Source: an uncultured Pseudomonas sp.
GTDB lineage: Bacteria > Pseudomonadota > Gammaproteobacteria > Pseudomonadales > Pseudomonadaceae
Reading direction: 5' to 3'
DNA: 64,000 nucleotides
Assembly: GCA_943912755.1 (NCBI GenBank)
Contig: CALTWF010000012.1
Coordinates: 20,531 to 84,530 of the forward strand
Under the pieces are notes generated by a model that saw only the letters and a list, made by a program, of their open reading frames with translations, ran no database searches and was not told the origin of the DNA. The position numbers and the translations under genes are program-made. Within the stretch, counting starts at the first letter, position 1; every line of letters begins with the position of its first letter. Positions 17,524 through 25,650 of this stretch are shown one piece after another.

Positions 17524-18396
17524 TTACAGCTCGCGGATCACGCGGAATCCGAGCCAGTCGCCACGGGTGGTGATGTACACGTTGTTGCGGTTGCCCGAGC
17601 GCGAGAAGATCGGCGCCTCGCCCCAGTCGTTGCCGCGGATCTGTACCACCTTGCAGCCGGCTTCCTTCCACGCGCTGCCATCGGCCGGCGCGCCGACGTA
17701 GCTGTCGTGATGGCAGTCGGCCACGAATTCGTAGACGTTGCCGTGCATGTCGTACACGCCGAAATCGTTGGCCGGGTAGCTGCCCACCGGCGAGCTGAAA
17801 CTGTAGCCGTCCTTTGGCCCGTAGACGTTGGCGTGCTGGCTGATCTCGTACTCGGCGTCCGGGTCCAGCGGGAACGGGAAGGGCCCGCTGCTGCCAGCAC
17901 GGGCGGCGTATTCGCGTTCGGCCTCGCTGACCATGCGGTAGTGCTTGCCGGTCTTCTTCGACAGCCAGGCGACGTAGGCCTCGATATCGTGATAGTCCAT
18001 GCACACCGCCGGCTGCTTCGGCCCCTGCTTGTAGCGCGGCTTGCCGGCCTTGCACTCGCGGCCCGGGCGGGTGTCGCCATCGGCGATCTTCACCCCGGAT
18101 TCGCGGATATACGCATCCCACTCCCCGGCGGTGACCTGGAAGCGGCTGATGGCGAAGGGCTTGGCGAAGGTCACCTGGTGCATCGGCCCTTCGTCGGGCT
18201 GGCGGCCCAGTTCATTGTCCGGGGTGCCCATCATGTAGCTGCCGGCAGGCAGCACGACCATTTCCGGGCAGCTGGTCTTGCAGTCGCGAAACACCGTGCC
18301 GGGTTTGTCGCCCGCCGCCAGGGCGGGCAGGCTGGCGGCGCCGAGCAGGGCAGCGAGCAGGGCGGGGCGGTTCAGGCGGGAAAAAGTGGAGGTCAT
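17524..18396 (-). CDS. pvdO: PvdO, formylglycine-enzyme-like pyoverdine maturation protein
   Basis: 290 residues. The signal peptide ends at PALAAG. The rest is a SUMF1/FGE-type domain with MVVLPAGSYMMG, ISRFQVTAGEWDAY, AVCMDYHDIEAYVAWLS, DMHGNVYEFVAD and RGDWLGFRV. PvdO is periplasmic and is needed for the last oxidation in pyoverdine fluorophore formation (dihydropyoverdine to pyoverdine). The gene is 15 bases downstream of pvdN, in the order pvdM-pvdN-pvdO, and is expected to share the PvdS-type promoter upstream of pvdM. The REP hairpin lies just after its stop. Confidence 0.9.
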   Translation of the reverse strand: MTSTFSRLNRPALLAALLGAASLPALAAGDKPGTVFRDCKTSCPEMVVLPAGSYMMGTPDNELGRQPDEGPMHQVTFAKPFAISRFQVTAGEWDAYIRESGVKIADGDTRPGRECKAGKPRYKQGPKQPAVCMDYHDIEAYVAWLSKKTGKHYRMVSEAEREYAARAGSSGPFPFPLDPDAEYEISQHANVYGPKDGYSFSSPVGSYPANDFGVYDMHGNVYEFVADCHHDSYVGAPADGSAWKEAGCKVVQIRGNDWGEAPIFSRSGNRNNVYITTRGDWLGFRVIREL

Positions 18397-18410
18397 CGCA
18401 AGGCCTTCTT

Positions 18411-19977
18411 TCAGAGTTTGGTGATCAGCAGGGCCATGGCCCGGTCGATTTCCTGCTCGTTGTTGAGCAGGCCCGGTGCAAAGCGGATCACCGGGCCGAC
18501 ATCGCGGGACACCGCATCGACCATCACCTTGTTATCGCAAAGCCAGGCGGCCACGGCGTCCGGGTCGCGGTCCGCGATGCGGAAGAAGGTGAAGCCGGCG
18601 GAGAATTCGTTGCTGCGCGGGGTCACCAGCTGGATCTGCTTATGTTCCAGCAGGCGCTCCTTGAGGTAATCGTTGAGCTGGTGGATGCGCGCCTGGACCT
18701 CGGCCTTGCCCAGTTGCAGGTGCAGTTCGAAGGCCTTGCCCGCCGCCCAGCGGTGCTCGAAGGCGTGGTAGCCACCGGGGGTCATGATGGTGGCGAAGTC
18801 CTCATCCTGGGAGAAGGTGGCGAAGGTCGGGGTCAGCGGGCCGAGTTTCTCCGAGGCGGCGCAGATGATTCCGGTGCCCCGCGGGCCGAACATCCACTTG
18901 TGGGTGCCGGAGATGAAGTAGTCGCAGTTGAAGTCGGCGAAGCGCATGTCGTCGACGCCGAAGCCGTGCACGCCATCCACCACGTAGAGGATGCGCCGCG
19001 ATTCGTCGCGGTCGCGGTTGTGCCGGCGGACGATGTCGCCGATCTCGCTCACCGGCAGCTTCACGCCACTGCCGGAGTGCACCCAGGTCATGCCGAGCAC
19101 GCGGGTTTCCGGGCGGATGGCCTGGTCGATGGTGGTCAGCACCTGGTCCCTGGAGATTTCCCACGGGTTCTTGAACAGGCGCAGCTTGCGCACCCGGGTG
19201 CCCTGGCGCTGGCTGCGGAAGGCCAGGGTCTTGTGGGTGGAATAGTGCTCGTGTTCGGTGGTGAGGATTTCCTGATCGGCGGCCACCTGCAGGCCGCCGT
19301 AGATCATGCCCAGGCCCTCGGTGGTGCTGCCGGTCAGGGCGATCTGCCGCGGGCGCACCTCCAGGTAGCGCGCGGCCCAGTCGCGGACCTCGCCTTCGCG
19401 CTTCCATTCGTACTGGCTTTCCCAGTCCATCAGGGCCGCCGGGTTGCGGTCGATTTCCTGGCGGTAATAGTCGATGGCCTGCTGTACCGGGCGCGGGTGG
19501 GCGGTGATGAGGAAGTTGGCGAAGTGCGCGGTGTCGCGGTCGAGGGGGAACCTGATCGGCGGCCACCTGCAGGCCGCCGTAGATCATGCCCAGGCCCTCG
19601 GTGGTGCTGCCGGTCAGGGCGATCTGCCGCGGGCGCACCTCCAGGTAGCGCGCGGCCCAGTCGCGGACCTCGCCTTCGCGCTTCCATTCGTACTGGCTTT
19701 CCCAGTCCATCAGGGCCGCCGGGTTGCGGTCGATTTCCTGGCGGTAATAGTCGATGGCCTGCTGTACCGGGCGCGGGTGGGCGGTGATGAGGAAGTTGGC
19801 GAAGTGCGCGGTGTCGCGGTCGAGGGGGAACAGCTCGCGCAACTGGCGCCATTTGTCGGCGCCCTTGAACAGTGGCGCGGCGGGCGCCGGCTCGGCGGCG
19901 TTGGCCAGCGCGCTGGCCAGGGGCAGGCCGGCACCGAGGATGGCGGCCTGCTTGAGGAAGGTACGGCGGTCGGTCAT
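18411..19977 (-). pseudogene. pvdN: pvdN disrupted by a 280-bp tandem duplication
   Basis: PvdN is a periplasmic PLP-dependent class V aminotransferase-fold enzyme that modifies the side-chain glutamate of pyoverdine. The N-terminus carries a twin-arginine signal (DRRTFLKQ, then an Ala-rich stretch), starting at ATG 19975-19977. The frame is correct for 142 residues, up to VAADQ at the end of the second 280-bp copy; because 280 is not a multiple of 3, reading then shifts and yields an aberrant tail up to a stop at 18802 (391 residues in all). The 3' part, including the PLP lysine in SGTHKWMFG, is in another frame. Removing one copy restores exactly 429 codons, close to the usual PvdN length. 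A true mutation and an assembly artefact are both possible. Confidence 0.88.
19271..19830. repeat. Exact 280-bp tandem direct duplication
   Basis: Bases 19271-19550 and 19551-19830 are identical over all 280 positions when compared line by line. There is essentially no microhomology at the junction (one shared base). The copy boundary falls inside pvdN and changes its frame. Confidence 0.95.
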
Positions 19978-19994
19978 GGCGGGTGCGGTCCGGT

Positions 19995-21353
19995 TCAAGG
20001 CGTAAGGGCAGCGACGGGGCGGGCGCTCTTCTGCACCTGTTCCCAGACCCGCAGGAAGTTGCCGCCCCACAGCTTGGCGATATCCGCCTCGCTGTAGCCG
20101 CGGGTCAGCAGTTCGGCGGTGATGTTGCGGATCTCGCTGACATCCTTCCAGCCGGCCAGGCCGCCGCCGTCGTTGAAGTCCGAGGCGATGCCGACATGGT
20201 CGATGCCGATCTTCTTCACCGCATAGTCGATGGCATCGCCGAATTCCTTGAGCCCGGCCTTGGGCTCCTGGTCGACGATGCCGTAGAGGTTGCTGGCGTA
20301 GTCGCCGAAGCGCGCTTCGGGCCAGATGGCGATCACCGCGTCGCCCGGCATCAGGGCGTTGGCCAGGCCTTGCAGGGGCTGCAGGTCGAAGCGCGCGCGC
20401 AGGGCTTCGAGCTTGTCCAGGGTCGGCTTGCTCAGGGGTCGCAGGTAGGTCGGGAAGCCGACGATCTGCACCACGCCGCCGCTGTCCTTGATCAGTTGCA
20501 GTTCCTTGTCGCTGAGGTTGCGCGGGATATCCACCAGCGCCCGCGGTGCCGAGTGCGAGGCCACCAGCGGCGCACGGCTGAGCCGGGCGACCTGTTCCAG
20601 GGCCAGGCTCGACATCTGCGAGACGTCGATGATTACCCCGAGGTCGTTGAGCCGGGACACCGCCTGCTGGCCGATCGGCGCCAGGCCGCCGAGGGCGTCG
20701 GGGCTGTCGTTGAAGAACGGCAGTGGCCGCGACGAGTCGGACCAGTCGTTGTTGCCCACGTAGTTGAAGCCGAACATGCGCATGCCGCGGGCGGCCCACA
20801 GGTCCAGCTGGTTGAGGTCGCTGCCCAGCGGATAGGCGTTGAGCATGCTGATGAAGATGGCGAACTTGCCTTCGCCGTGCAGGCGGCGGAAGTCGTCCGG
20901 GGTGTAGGCGATGCCGACCTGGTTGGGGAAGTCGCGGACCATGCCGGTGATGATCTTGTAGCGCACTTCCTGCTGGTGACGGGCCTCGTCGACGAAGCCC
21001 GGGGTCGGCCGGTGCGGCGCGTTGGGGCCGTTCCACAGCTCCGGCCAGCCGAAGATGGTCAGCGCCGCGCCGGACAGGCGCCCGCGCCCGGCCTTGACCA
21101 GGTCGAACTGGCCGGGACCGTCCTTGTCCGCTTCGCGCCCGGCGCTGCCGAAGTCCAGCGGCACGGTGATGTGGCTGTCGAAGGAGATCATGTGCTCATG
21201 CAGGGCATTGGCCTGCGCGACGATCTTGCGCGGGTAGCCGGCATCGTTCTTCCAGTACAGCCAGCCGGCGGCAGCGGCGCCGATGCCGAGCGCCAGGGCC
21301 AGCGGCAGGCCGATGTACAGGGCTTTGCGGGAGCGGGGTTTGGTCATTGCCAT
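19995..21353 (-). CDS. pvdM: PvdM, membrane-dipeptidase-like pyoverdine maturation protein
   Basis: 452 residues (450 if the second ATG at 21345-21347 is used). An N-terminal membrane helix (residues ~12-32) anchors it or serves as signal. The domain is of the renal dipeptidase family: HSAPRALVDIPRNLSD, VGIASDFNDGG and a GGNFLRVWE end. The first metal-binding motif, HxD in active dipeptidases (DGHNDLP), reads SFDSHITVP here, so the second ligand is absent. PvdM is periplasmic and is required for oxidation of ferribactin by PvdP in fluorescent pseudomonads. First gene of pvdMNO, preceded by an IS box. Confidence 0.9.
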   Translation of the reverse strand: MAMTKPRSRKALYIGLPLALALGIGAAAAGWLYWKNDAGYPRKIVAQANALHEHMISFDSHITVPLDFGSAGREADKDGPGQFDLVKAGRGRLSGAALTIFGWPELWNGPNAPHRPTPGFVDEARHQQEVRYKIITGMVRDFPNQVGIAYTPDDFRRLHGEGKFAIFISMLNAYPLGSDLNQLDLWAARGMRMFGFNYVGNNDWSDSSRPLPFFNDSPDALGGLAPIGQQAVSRLNDLGVIIDVSQMSSLALEQVARLSRAPLVASHSAPRALVDIPRNLSDKELQLIKDSGGVVQIVGFPTYLRPLSKPTLDKLEALRARFDLQPLQGLANALMPGDAVIAIWPEARFGDYASNLYGIVDQEPKAGLKEFGDAIDYAVKKIGIDHVGIASDFNDGGGLAGWKDVSEIRNITAELLTRGYSEADIAKLWGGNFLRVWEQVQKSARPVAALTP

Positions 21354-21416
21354 CTCGGTCCGGTTCAGGAGGGCGACCCTGCCGGGGCGCAGGCAGAGAT
21401 CGGTGTCAGGGGAAGG

Positions 21417-21440
21417 ACGAAGACGGGGCGGGGAAATTTA
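21417..21440 (-). promoter_or_regulatory. PvdS-type iron-starvation (IS) box
   Basis: On the minus strand TAAAT (bases 21440-21436) and CGT (21419-21417) are separated by exactly 16 bases, matching the promoter recognised by the extracytoplasmic sigma factor PvdS/PfrI. It is about 64 bases upstream of pvdM. Iron-limited expression of pvdMNO is inferred. Confidence 0.8.
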
Positions 21441-21519
21441 TGCCGGGCTGAACGGCTAAAGTTTTATTTGTAACGGCCGATTTCCTGTTCAGACCTCTCA
21501 TCTCAGGACGTTTTTTCTC

Positions 21520-21960
21520 ATGGCCGATTACCTCAACGCACTGGCATCGAATCTGTCGATCAACGGCACTCGCAGCAGCGTGACCAACAAGACCAGCGTC
21601 GACGGCCAGGCAGTGGCCGCCGAAGGCACGGTAAAGGCTGACCTGTCCACGGTGCGCAGCGACGGCAAGCCGGCCGCGACCGCATCGGAAACCAGCGACT
21701 CGACCGAATCGCAGGAAGTCAAGCAACTGCGCGAGCAGGTCAAGAAGCTGCAGGAGCAACTGGCCGAGCGGCAGAAGGAGTTGCAGGCCGCCATGTCGAG
21801 CAAGGAAGACGAGCAGACCAAGGCGGTGCGCGTGGCCGCAGCCCAGGCCGCAGTGGCCACCGTTACCGGGCAATTGCTGACGGCGACCTCGGCGTTGCTG
21901 CAGGCGCTGACCGAAGCGGGCGATAGCAGCGCCGGCAGCACGGTCAACACCACTGCCTGA
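21520..21960 (+). CDS. Small coiled-coil protein of unknown function
   Basis: 146 residues. The N-terminal third is polar and Ser/Thr-rich, then a strong coiled coil runs from about residue 62 to 95 (EVKQLREQVKKLQEQLAE), followed by an Ala-rich helix (residues ~103-130) and a Ser/Gly/Thr-rich tail. There is no signal peptide. It is divergent from pvdM across a 166-base gap and ends at a strong bidirectional terminator. No family recognised. Confidence 0.7.
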   Translation: MADYLNALASNLSINGTRSSVTNKTSVDGQAVAAEGTVKADLSTVRSDGKPAATASETSDSTESQEVKQLREQVKKLQEQLAERQKELQAAMSSKEDEQTKAVRVAAAQAAVATVTGQLLTATSALLQALTEAGDSSAGSTVNTTA

Positions 21961-21974
21961 TGCACCCCCAATGA

Positions 21975-22004
21975 AAAAGGCCCGGCTTGCAAGCCGGGCC
22001 TTTT
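21975..22004. terminator. Bidirectional terminator
   Basis: Perfect inverted repeat AAAAGGCCCGGCTTGC / GCAAGCCGGGCCTTTT between two converging genes. A-tract on one side and T-tract on the other fit termination in both directions. Confidence 0.92.
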
Positions 22005-22008
22005 CGTT

Positions 22009-22944
22009 TCAGTCCACCTGTGGCCGGTTCTGGCTGCGCTCGGCCTTGTAGCGTGCCGCCACTGCCGGCGCCGGCTTGGTGGTGCCGGTTTCCAGCCATT
22101 GGCGCATGCGGCTGGCATCGGCGAAGTGGGTGTATTTGCCGAAGGCGTCGAGGATCACCATCGCCACCGGACGGTTATCCATCTTGGTCAGCAGCACCAG
22201 GCAATGGCCGGCATCGTTGGTGAAGCCGGTCTTGGTCAGCTTGATATCCCAGTTGGGCTTGTTCACCAGATGGTCGGTATTGCGGAAGCCCAAGGTGTAG
22301 TTGGGCTTGCGGAAGGCCACGGTCTTCTCGCGGGTGGTGCTCAGTTCGCTCAGCAGCGGGTAGTTGCGCGCGGCCAGCAGCAGCTTGGTCAGGTCGCGGG
22401 CGGTGGAGACGTTGTTCGGCGACAGGCCGGTCGGCTCGACGTAGCGGGTGCTGTTCATGCCGAGGGCCTTGGCCTTGGCGTTCATCGCCTTGATGAAGGC
22501 GCCGTAGCCGCCCGGATAGTGGTGGGCGAGGGTCGCGGCGGCGCGGTTTTCCGAGGACATCAGGGTGATCAGCAGGGTTTCCCGGCGGCTTAATTCGCTG
22601 CCCAGGCGAACCCGCGAGTACACGCCCTTCATTTCCTTGGTCTGGGTGATGGTCATGGTCAGCATCTCGTCCATCGACTGCTTGGCGTCGAGCACGACCA
22701 TGGCGGTCATCAGCTTGGTCACCGAGGCGATCGGGCGAACCATGTCGGGGTGGCTGGAGTAGAGCACCTGGTTGGTCTGCAGGTCGACCAGCATGGCGCT
22801 GCCGGAGGCCAGGTGCAGCTTGGCTGGGTCCCGTTGTACCTGGGCGGCGGGTTGGGCGACGGCGTTGGCGGTGACGCCGACGGTACCAGTGAGCAACAGC
22901 AGCAGACTGAGAATCGAAAGGGAGGTTTTCACGTAGGTGCTCAC
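22009..22944 (-). CDS. pbpG: D-alanyl-D-alanine endopeptidase (penicillin-binding protein 7)
   Basis: 311 residues with an N-terminal signal (LSLLLLLTGTVGVTANA). The three penicillin-binding motifs are present: SVTK (Ser74-Lys77), SEN (131-133) and KTG (238-240). The size and motif spacing match PbpG, which cleaves cross-links of peptidoglycan in the periplasm. Monocistronic, with its own terminator at the 3' end. Confidence 0.93.
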   Translation of the reverse strand: MSTYVKTSLSILSLLLLLTGTVGVTANAVAQPAAQVQRDPAKLHLASGSAMLVDLQTNQVLYSSHPDMVRPIASVTKLMTAMVVLDAKQSMDEMLTMTITQTKEMKGVYSRVRLGSELSRRETLLITLMSSENRAAATLAHHYPGGYGAFIKAMNAKAKALGMNSTRYVEPTGLSPNNVSTARDLTKLLLAARNYPLLSELSTTREKTVAFRKPNYTLGFRNTDHLVNKPNWDIKLTKTGFTNDAGHCLVLLTKMDNRPVAMVILDAFGKYTHFADASRMRQWLETGTTKPAPAVAARYKAERSQNRPQVD

Positions 22945-23121
22945 TAAAAGAAGGTATGTCGTTGGTAGTGCAAGGATTTTTATTTTTCTAAGCGTGACAT
23001 TGTGGAGTATGGCTTAGGGGCTGTCGATTGCCGCCCGTGCGTTAGCCCGAATATGAATAATCTTTAATCGCTGCCCGTGCCCATTGGCCTAAACGCTGGT
23101 CCGGGCGCTTCCCCGGAACAA

Positions 23122-23147
23122 TAAAAAGCCCCGCCTGGAGGCGGGGC
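23122..23147 (-). terminator. Terminator after the small minus-strand gene
   Basis: Stem GCCCCGCC/GGCGGGGC (23128-23147) with a 4-base loop, followed on the minus strand by a run of T (A-tract 23122-23127 on the plus strand). It ends transcription of the gene at 23191-23373. Within the 246-base gap left of that gene nothing else is recognised. Confidence 0.85.
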
Positions 23148-23190
23148 AAGGGGAGGTGTGCGGAGCAACGCACAAGGGAAAGTCGGGGAC

Positions 23191-23373
23191 CTAGGCCTCG
23201 AAGGATTCCTGCGCAATATGGCGGGCTTTCGCTTCGGCGTCCGGGAGCGACAGGATCGGGCCACCGATCTTCTCGCCATCGCGTACCAGGTACCAGCAGA
23301 CCAGCAGTCCGACATCCCTCAAGGCGGGTGGAACGGCGCTGCCGACGACGGACATGATGCTGATAGTAGCCAT
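23191..23373 (-). CDS. Small conserved-looking protein, function unknown
   Basis: 60 residues when started at the ATG of 23371-23373, preceded by GGAGGG 11 bases upstream. Longer starts (up to 23457) exist but lack a ribosome site. One hydrophobic segment (VGLLVCWYLV) is followed by a polar end. A terminator follows directly, supporting a true gene. Function unknown. Confidence 0.55.
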   Translation of the reverse strand: MATISIMSVVGSAVPPALRDVGLLVCWYLVRDGEKIGGPILSLPDAEAKARHIAQESFEA

Positions 23374-23469
23374 GGTGAGTGCTCCCTCCGGGGTCATGGC
23401 TGCTACCTTACGTGCCGCGTCGGCTGCGGTGAAATCAGCGTTCTCAATAGTGTTCATTGATGAAATCCA

Positions 23470-23832
23470 CTACCAGCGCGGCGGCCCGTAGTAGACCGGT
23501 GGCGGGCCGTAGTAGCGGCGGTAGTGCGGCGGCGGCGCCGGCACATAGCGCTCTACCACCGGGTAGGGTTGGTAGTACACCACCGGCGCCGGTGGTGGCG
23601 GCGGCTGGTAGTAGACCGGTGCCGGTGGGGGCGGCGGATAGTAGGCCGGGGCACGTTCGACGACTACGGTACGGTCGCGGCCGCCGGTTACCGCGGCACC
23701 GACCACGGCACCTACGACGGCTGCGCCGATGACCGGACCCGCGCCCCAGCCACCGCCACCATGGGCGGAGGCTTGTCCGGACAGGGCCAGGGCACCGATC
23801 AGCAGGGCGATACCGGGGATATGACGCTTCAT
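23470..23832 (-). CDS. Exported Pro/Tyr-rich glycine-zipper protein
   Basis: 120 residues. The signal peptide ends ASA-HGG. A glycine-zipper-like GPVIGAAVVGAVVGAAV stretch follows, and the C-terminal half is built of PPPPPAPVYY-type repeats ending in YGPPRW. Such small proteins sit in the envelope of pseudomonads, probably at the outer membrane or in the periplasm. Function unknown. The gene stands alone between two short gaps. Confidence 0.75.
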   Translation of the reverse strand: MKRHIPGIALLIGALALSGQASAHGGGGWGAGPVIGAAVVGAVVGAAVTGGRDRTVVVERAPAYYPPPPPAPVYYQPPPPPAPVVYYQPYPVVERYVPAPPPHYRRYYGPPPVYYGPPRW

Positions 23833-24005
23833 GATGACTCCTCGCAGGGCATAACACCGCCCGTAGAACGGGTCGGGGATACCACTATGACCACTATTTC
23901 AAAAGGTTTCGCCGGGGCCCTCGGTAAAGGTTTTGTAAGGGCCGATCAACGGTAGGGCGCCAGCTTGGGCATACTGTCGGCTTTCGTGGTTTTCCGGAGT
24001 TCGTC

Positions 24006-24818
24006 ATGACCCCCAGCAAAGACACCGTCCTGTGCATATCCCTGGCCGGCCGCCCCGGCACGTTCGGCGTGCGCTTCCACAATCACCTGTATGAGCAACT
24101 GGGGCTGGACTACTACTACAAGGCCATGACCACCGCGGACCTGCCGGGCGCCATCGGCGGCATCCGCGCGCTGGGCATCCGTGGTTGCGGGGTATCGATG
24201 CCGTACAAGGAAGCCAGCATCGCCCTGGTGGATGAACTGGATCCGTCGGTGGCGGCCATCGACTCGCTGAACACCATCGTCAACAGCGACGGTCATCTCA
24301 AGGCCTACAACACCGACTACATCGCGGTGCGGCAACTGATCGACGAACACCGCCTGGATCCCCGGCAGCCTTTTGCCTTGCGCGGCAGTGGCGGGATGGC
24401 CAAGGCGGTGGCCTGCGCGTTTCGCGATGCCGGCTTTGCCTCGGGCACCATCGTTGCCCGCAACGAAGCCGCAGGGCGGCGGCTGGCGGAGCAATGTGGG
24501 TACCAGTGGCAGGCCGAGGTGGGTGAGCTGCGTCCGGCGTTGCTGGTGAATGTCACGCCGATCGGCATGGCGGGCGGGGCCGAGGCCGAACAACTGGCTT
24601 TCGCCGAGGCGCTGATCGAGGCGGCCGAGGTGGTCTTCGATGTGGTGGCGATGCCGGCCAGGACGCCGCTGATCGTGGCCGCCGAGGCCCGTGGCAAGCA
24701 GGTGATCACCGGGCTGGAGGTGATTGCCTTGCAGGCGCTGGAGCAGTTCGTGCTGTACACCGGAGTGCGGCCGAGCCGGGAGCAGGTGCAGCGGGCGGTG
24801 GCGTTCGCCCGGGGATAA
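24006..24818 (+). CDS. Shikimate 5-dehydrogenase-like protein
   Basis: 270 residues, with CCGGAG before the ATG. The substrate domain has the SMPYKE motif with its catalytic Lys and later NTIVN and NTDY segments. The cofactor domain has the nucleotide-binding stretch RGSGGMAKAVACAF, in which the first Gly of the usual GAGG motif is Ser. This resembles the short shikimate dehydrogenase-like paralogues (YdiB/RifI group) rather than the main AroE. Substrate uncertain (shikimate, quinate or a related acid). Confidence 0.8.
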   Translation: MTPSKDTVLCISLAGRPGTFGVRFHNHLYEQLGLDYYYKAMTTADLPGAIGGIRALGIRGCGVSMPYKEASIALVDELDPSVAAIDSLNTIVNSDGHLKAYNTDYIAVRQLIDEHRLDPRQPFALRGSGGMAKAVACAFRDAGFASGTIVARNEAAGRRLAEQCGYQWQAEVGELRPALLVNVTPIGMAGGAEAEQLAFAEALIEAAEVVFDVVAMPARTPLIVAAEARGKQVITGLEVIALQALEQFVLYTGVRPSREQVQRAVAFARG

Positions 24819-24828
24819 GTGGGGAACG

Positions 24829-24889
24829 TCGCTGGCAAGCCCCACAGGGTCCGAGCACACCGACGGACTCTGTGGGGGCTTGCCAGCGA
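24829..24889. repeat. Imperfect inverted repeat between converging genes
   Basis: Arms 24829-24853 and 24864-24889 match with one bulge and one mismatch. The core GCTGGCAAGCCCCACAGGGT is the type found in many Pseudomonas intergenic repeats. It probably works as a bidirectional terminator. Confidence 0.75.
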
Positions 24890-24911
24890 TCAGGCCATGA
24901 CAGTCACTCGT

Positions 24912-25553
24912 TTATTCCAGCCGGGCCAGGCGCTCTTCCAGCGCCGCGATCCGCGCTTCCAATGCCTCGATCCGTTCCGCCGAGACACCACTGGCCGACC
25001 GCTCCGGGCCTTGCTGGCGCGCCGCAAGGATCGCCTCGATTTCCTCCGGGTCGCCCAGTGCATGGGTGTAGCGATCCTCCCGCTGCCCGGCCTGCTTCGG
25101 CAGGTGCAGGGCAAGGTCGCGAGCGATCAGGCGCTCCAGCTGATGCAGCACCTCGTCGGTGTCGGCGAACTCGTGCATGCGCTGGCTGCGCGTGAGCAGT
25201 TCGTTCAGCGTCTGCGGCCCGCGCAGGAACATCAGCCCCATCAGGATCAATTGCGCCGGTACCAGCTCCAGCCCTTTGTCCACCCGCTGTTCCCAGCGGT
25301 CGGCGCGGCTGCCCATCTGCAGGCGCACCAGGCCCTGGCCTTCGAGGTTACGCAGGCTCTGGCCGATCTGGCCCTGGGTCAGGTTCATTACCGGTTCGCG
25401 GCTGGTCTTCTGGTTGCAGGCCAGCATCAGCGCGTTGAGGGTCAGGGGATAGGTTTCCGGATTGCTCGCCTGTTTCTCGATCAGCGAGCCGAGGATGCGC
25501 ACTTCGGCGGGAGTGAAGCGGGCAGTGGCGGAAGTATCGTGCTCGTCGGACAT
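24912..25553 (-). CDS. YceH-type winged-helix protein (DUF480)
   Basis: 213 residues. Residues 13-90 hold the first winged-helix-like part (EVRILGSLIEKQ, TYPLTLNALMLACNQKTSREPVM), and a second similar part follows (LRGPQTLNELLTRS). The last 30 residues form a coiled coil (RIEALEARIAALEERL). The order and length match the YceH/DUF480 family, which is widespread and of unknown function; DNA binding is plausible from the fold only. Confidence 0.88.
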   Translation of the reverse strand: MSDEHDTSATARFTPAEVRILGSLIEKQASNPETYPLTLNALMLACNQKTSREPVMNLTQGQIGQSLRNLEGQGLVRLQMGSRADRWEQRVDKGLELVPAQLILMGLMFLRGPQTLNELLTRSQRMHEFADTDEVLHQLERLIARDLALHLPKQAGQREDRYTHALGDPEEIEAILAARQQGPERSASGVSAERIEALEARIAALEERLARLE

Positions 25554-25612
25554 GGCCCTGTCTCTTTGCGGGAAAAGGGTCCTAGCCTAGGGGCGCAGGC
25601 GGGTAAAACACA

Positions 25613-25643
25613 AGCGACCGATGGCGCGTGGCCATCGGTCGCT
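25613..25643. terminator. Hairpin between YceH-type gene and sstT
   Basis: Perfect 13-bp stem (25613-25625 / 25631-25643) with a 5-base loop, 8 bases after the sstT stop. The following minus-strand bases contain TGTGTTTT, a modest T-run. Likely the sstT terminator. Confidence 0.65.
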
Positions 25644-25650
25644 CGTGGTA

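Noticed and set aside
18802..21036. Minus-strand open frame of 744 codons running through pvdM and pvdN
   Set aside because: Only its middle part coincides with the true pvdN frame; the rest is an out-of-frame read of pvdM and of the duplicated segment.
23470..23832. Repetitive DNA of the Pro/Tyr-rich gene as a non-coding repeat array
   Set aside because: Repeats keep the codon frame, and a clear signal peptide and start support a protein.
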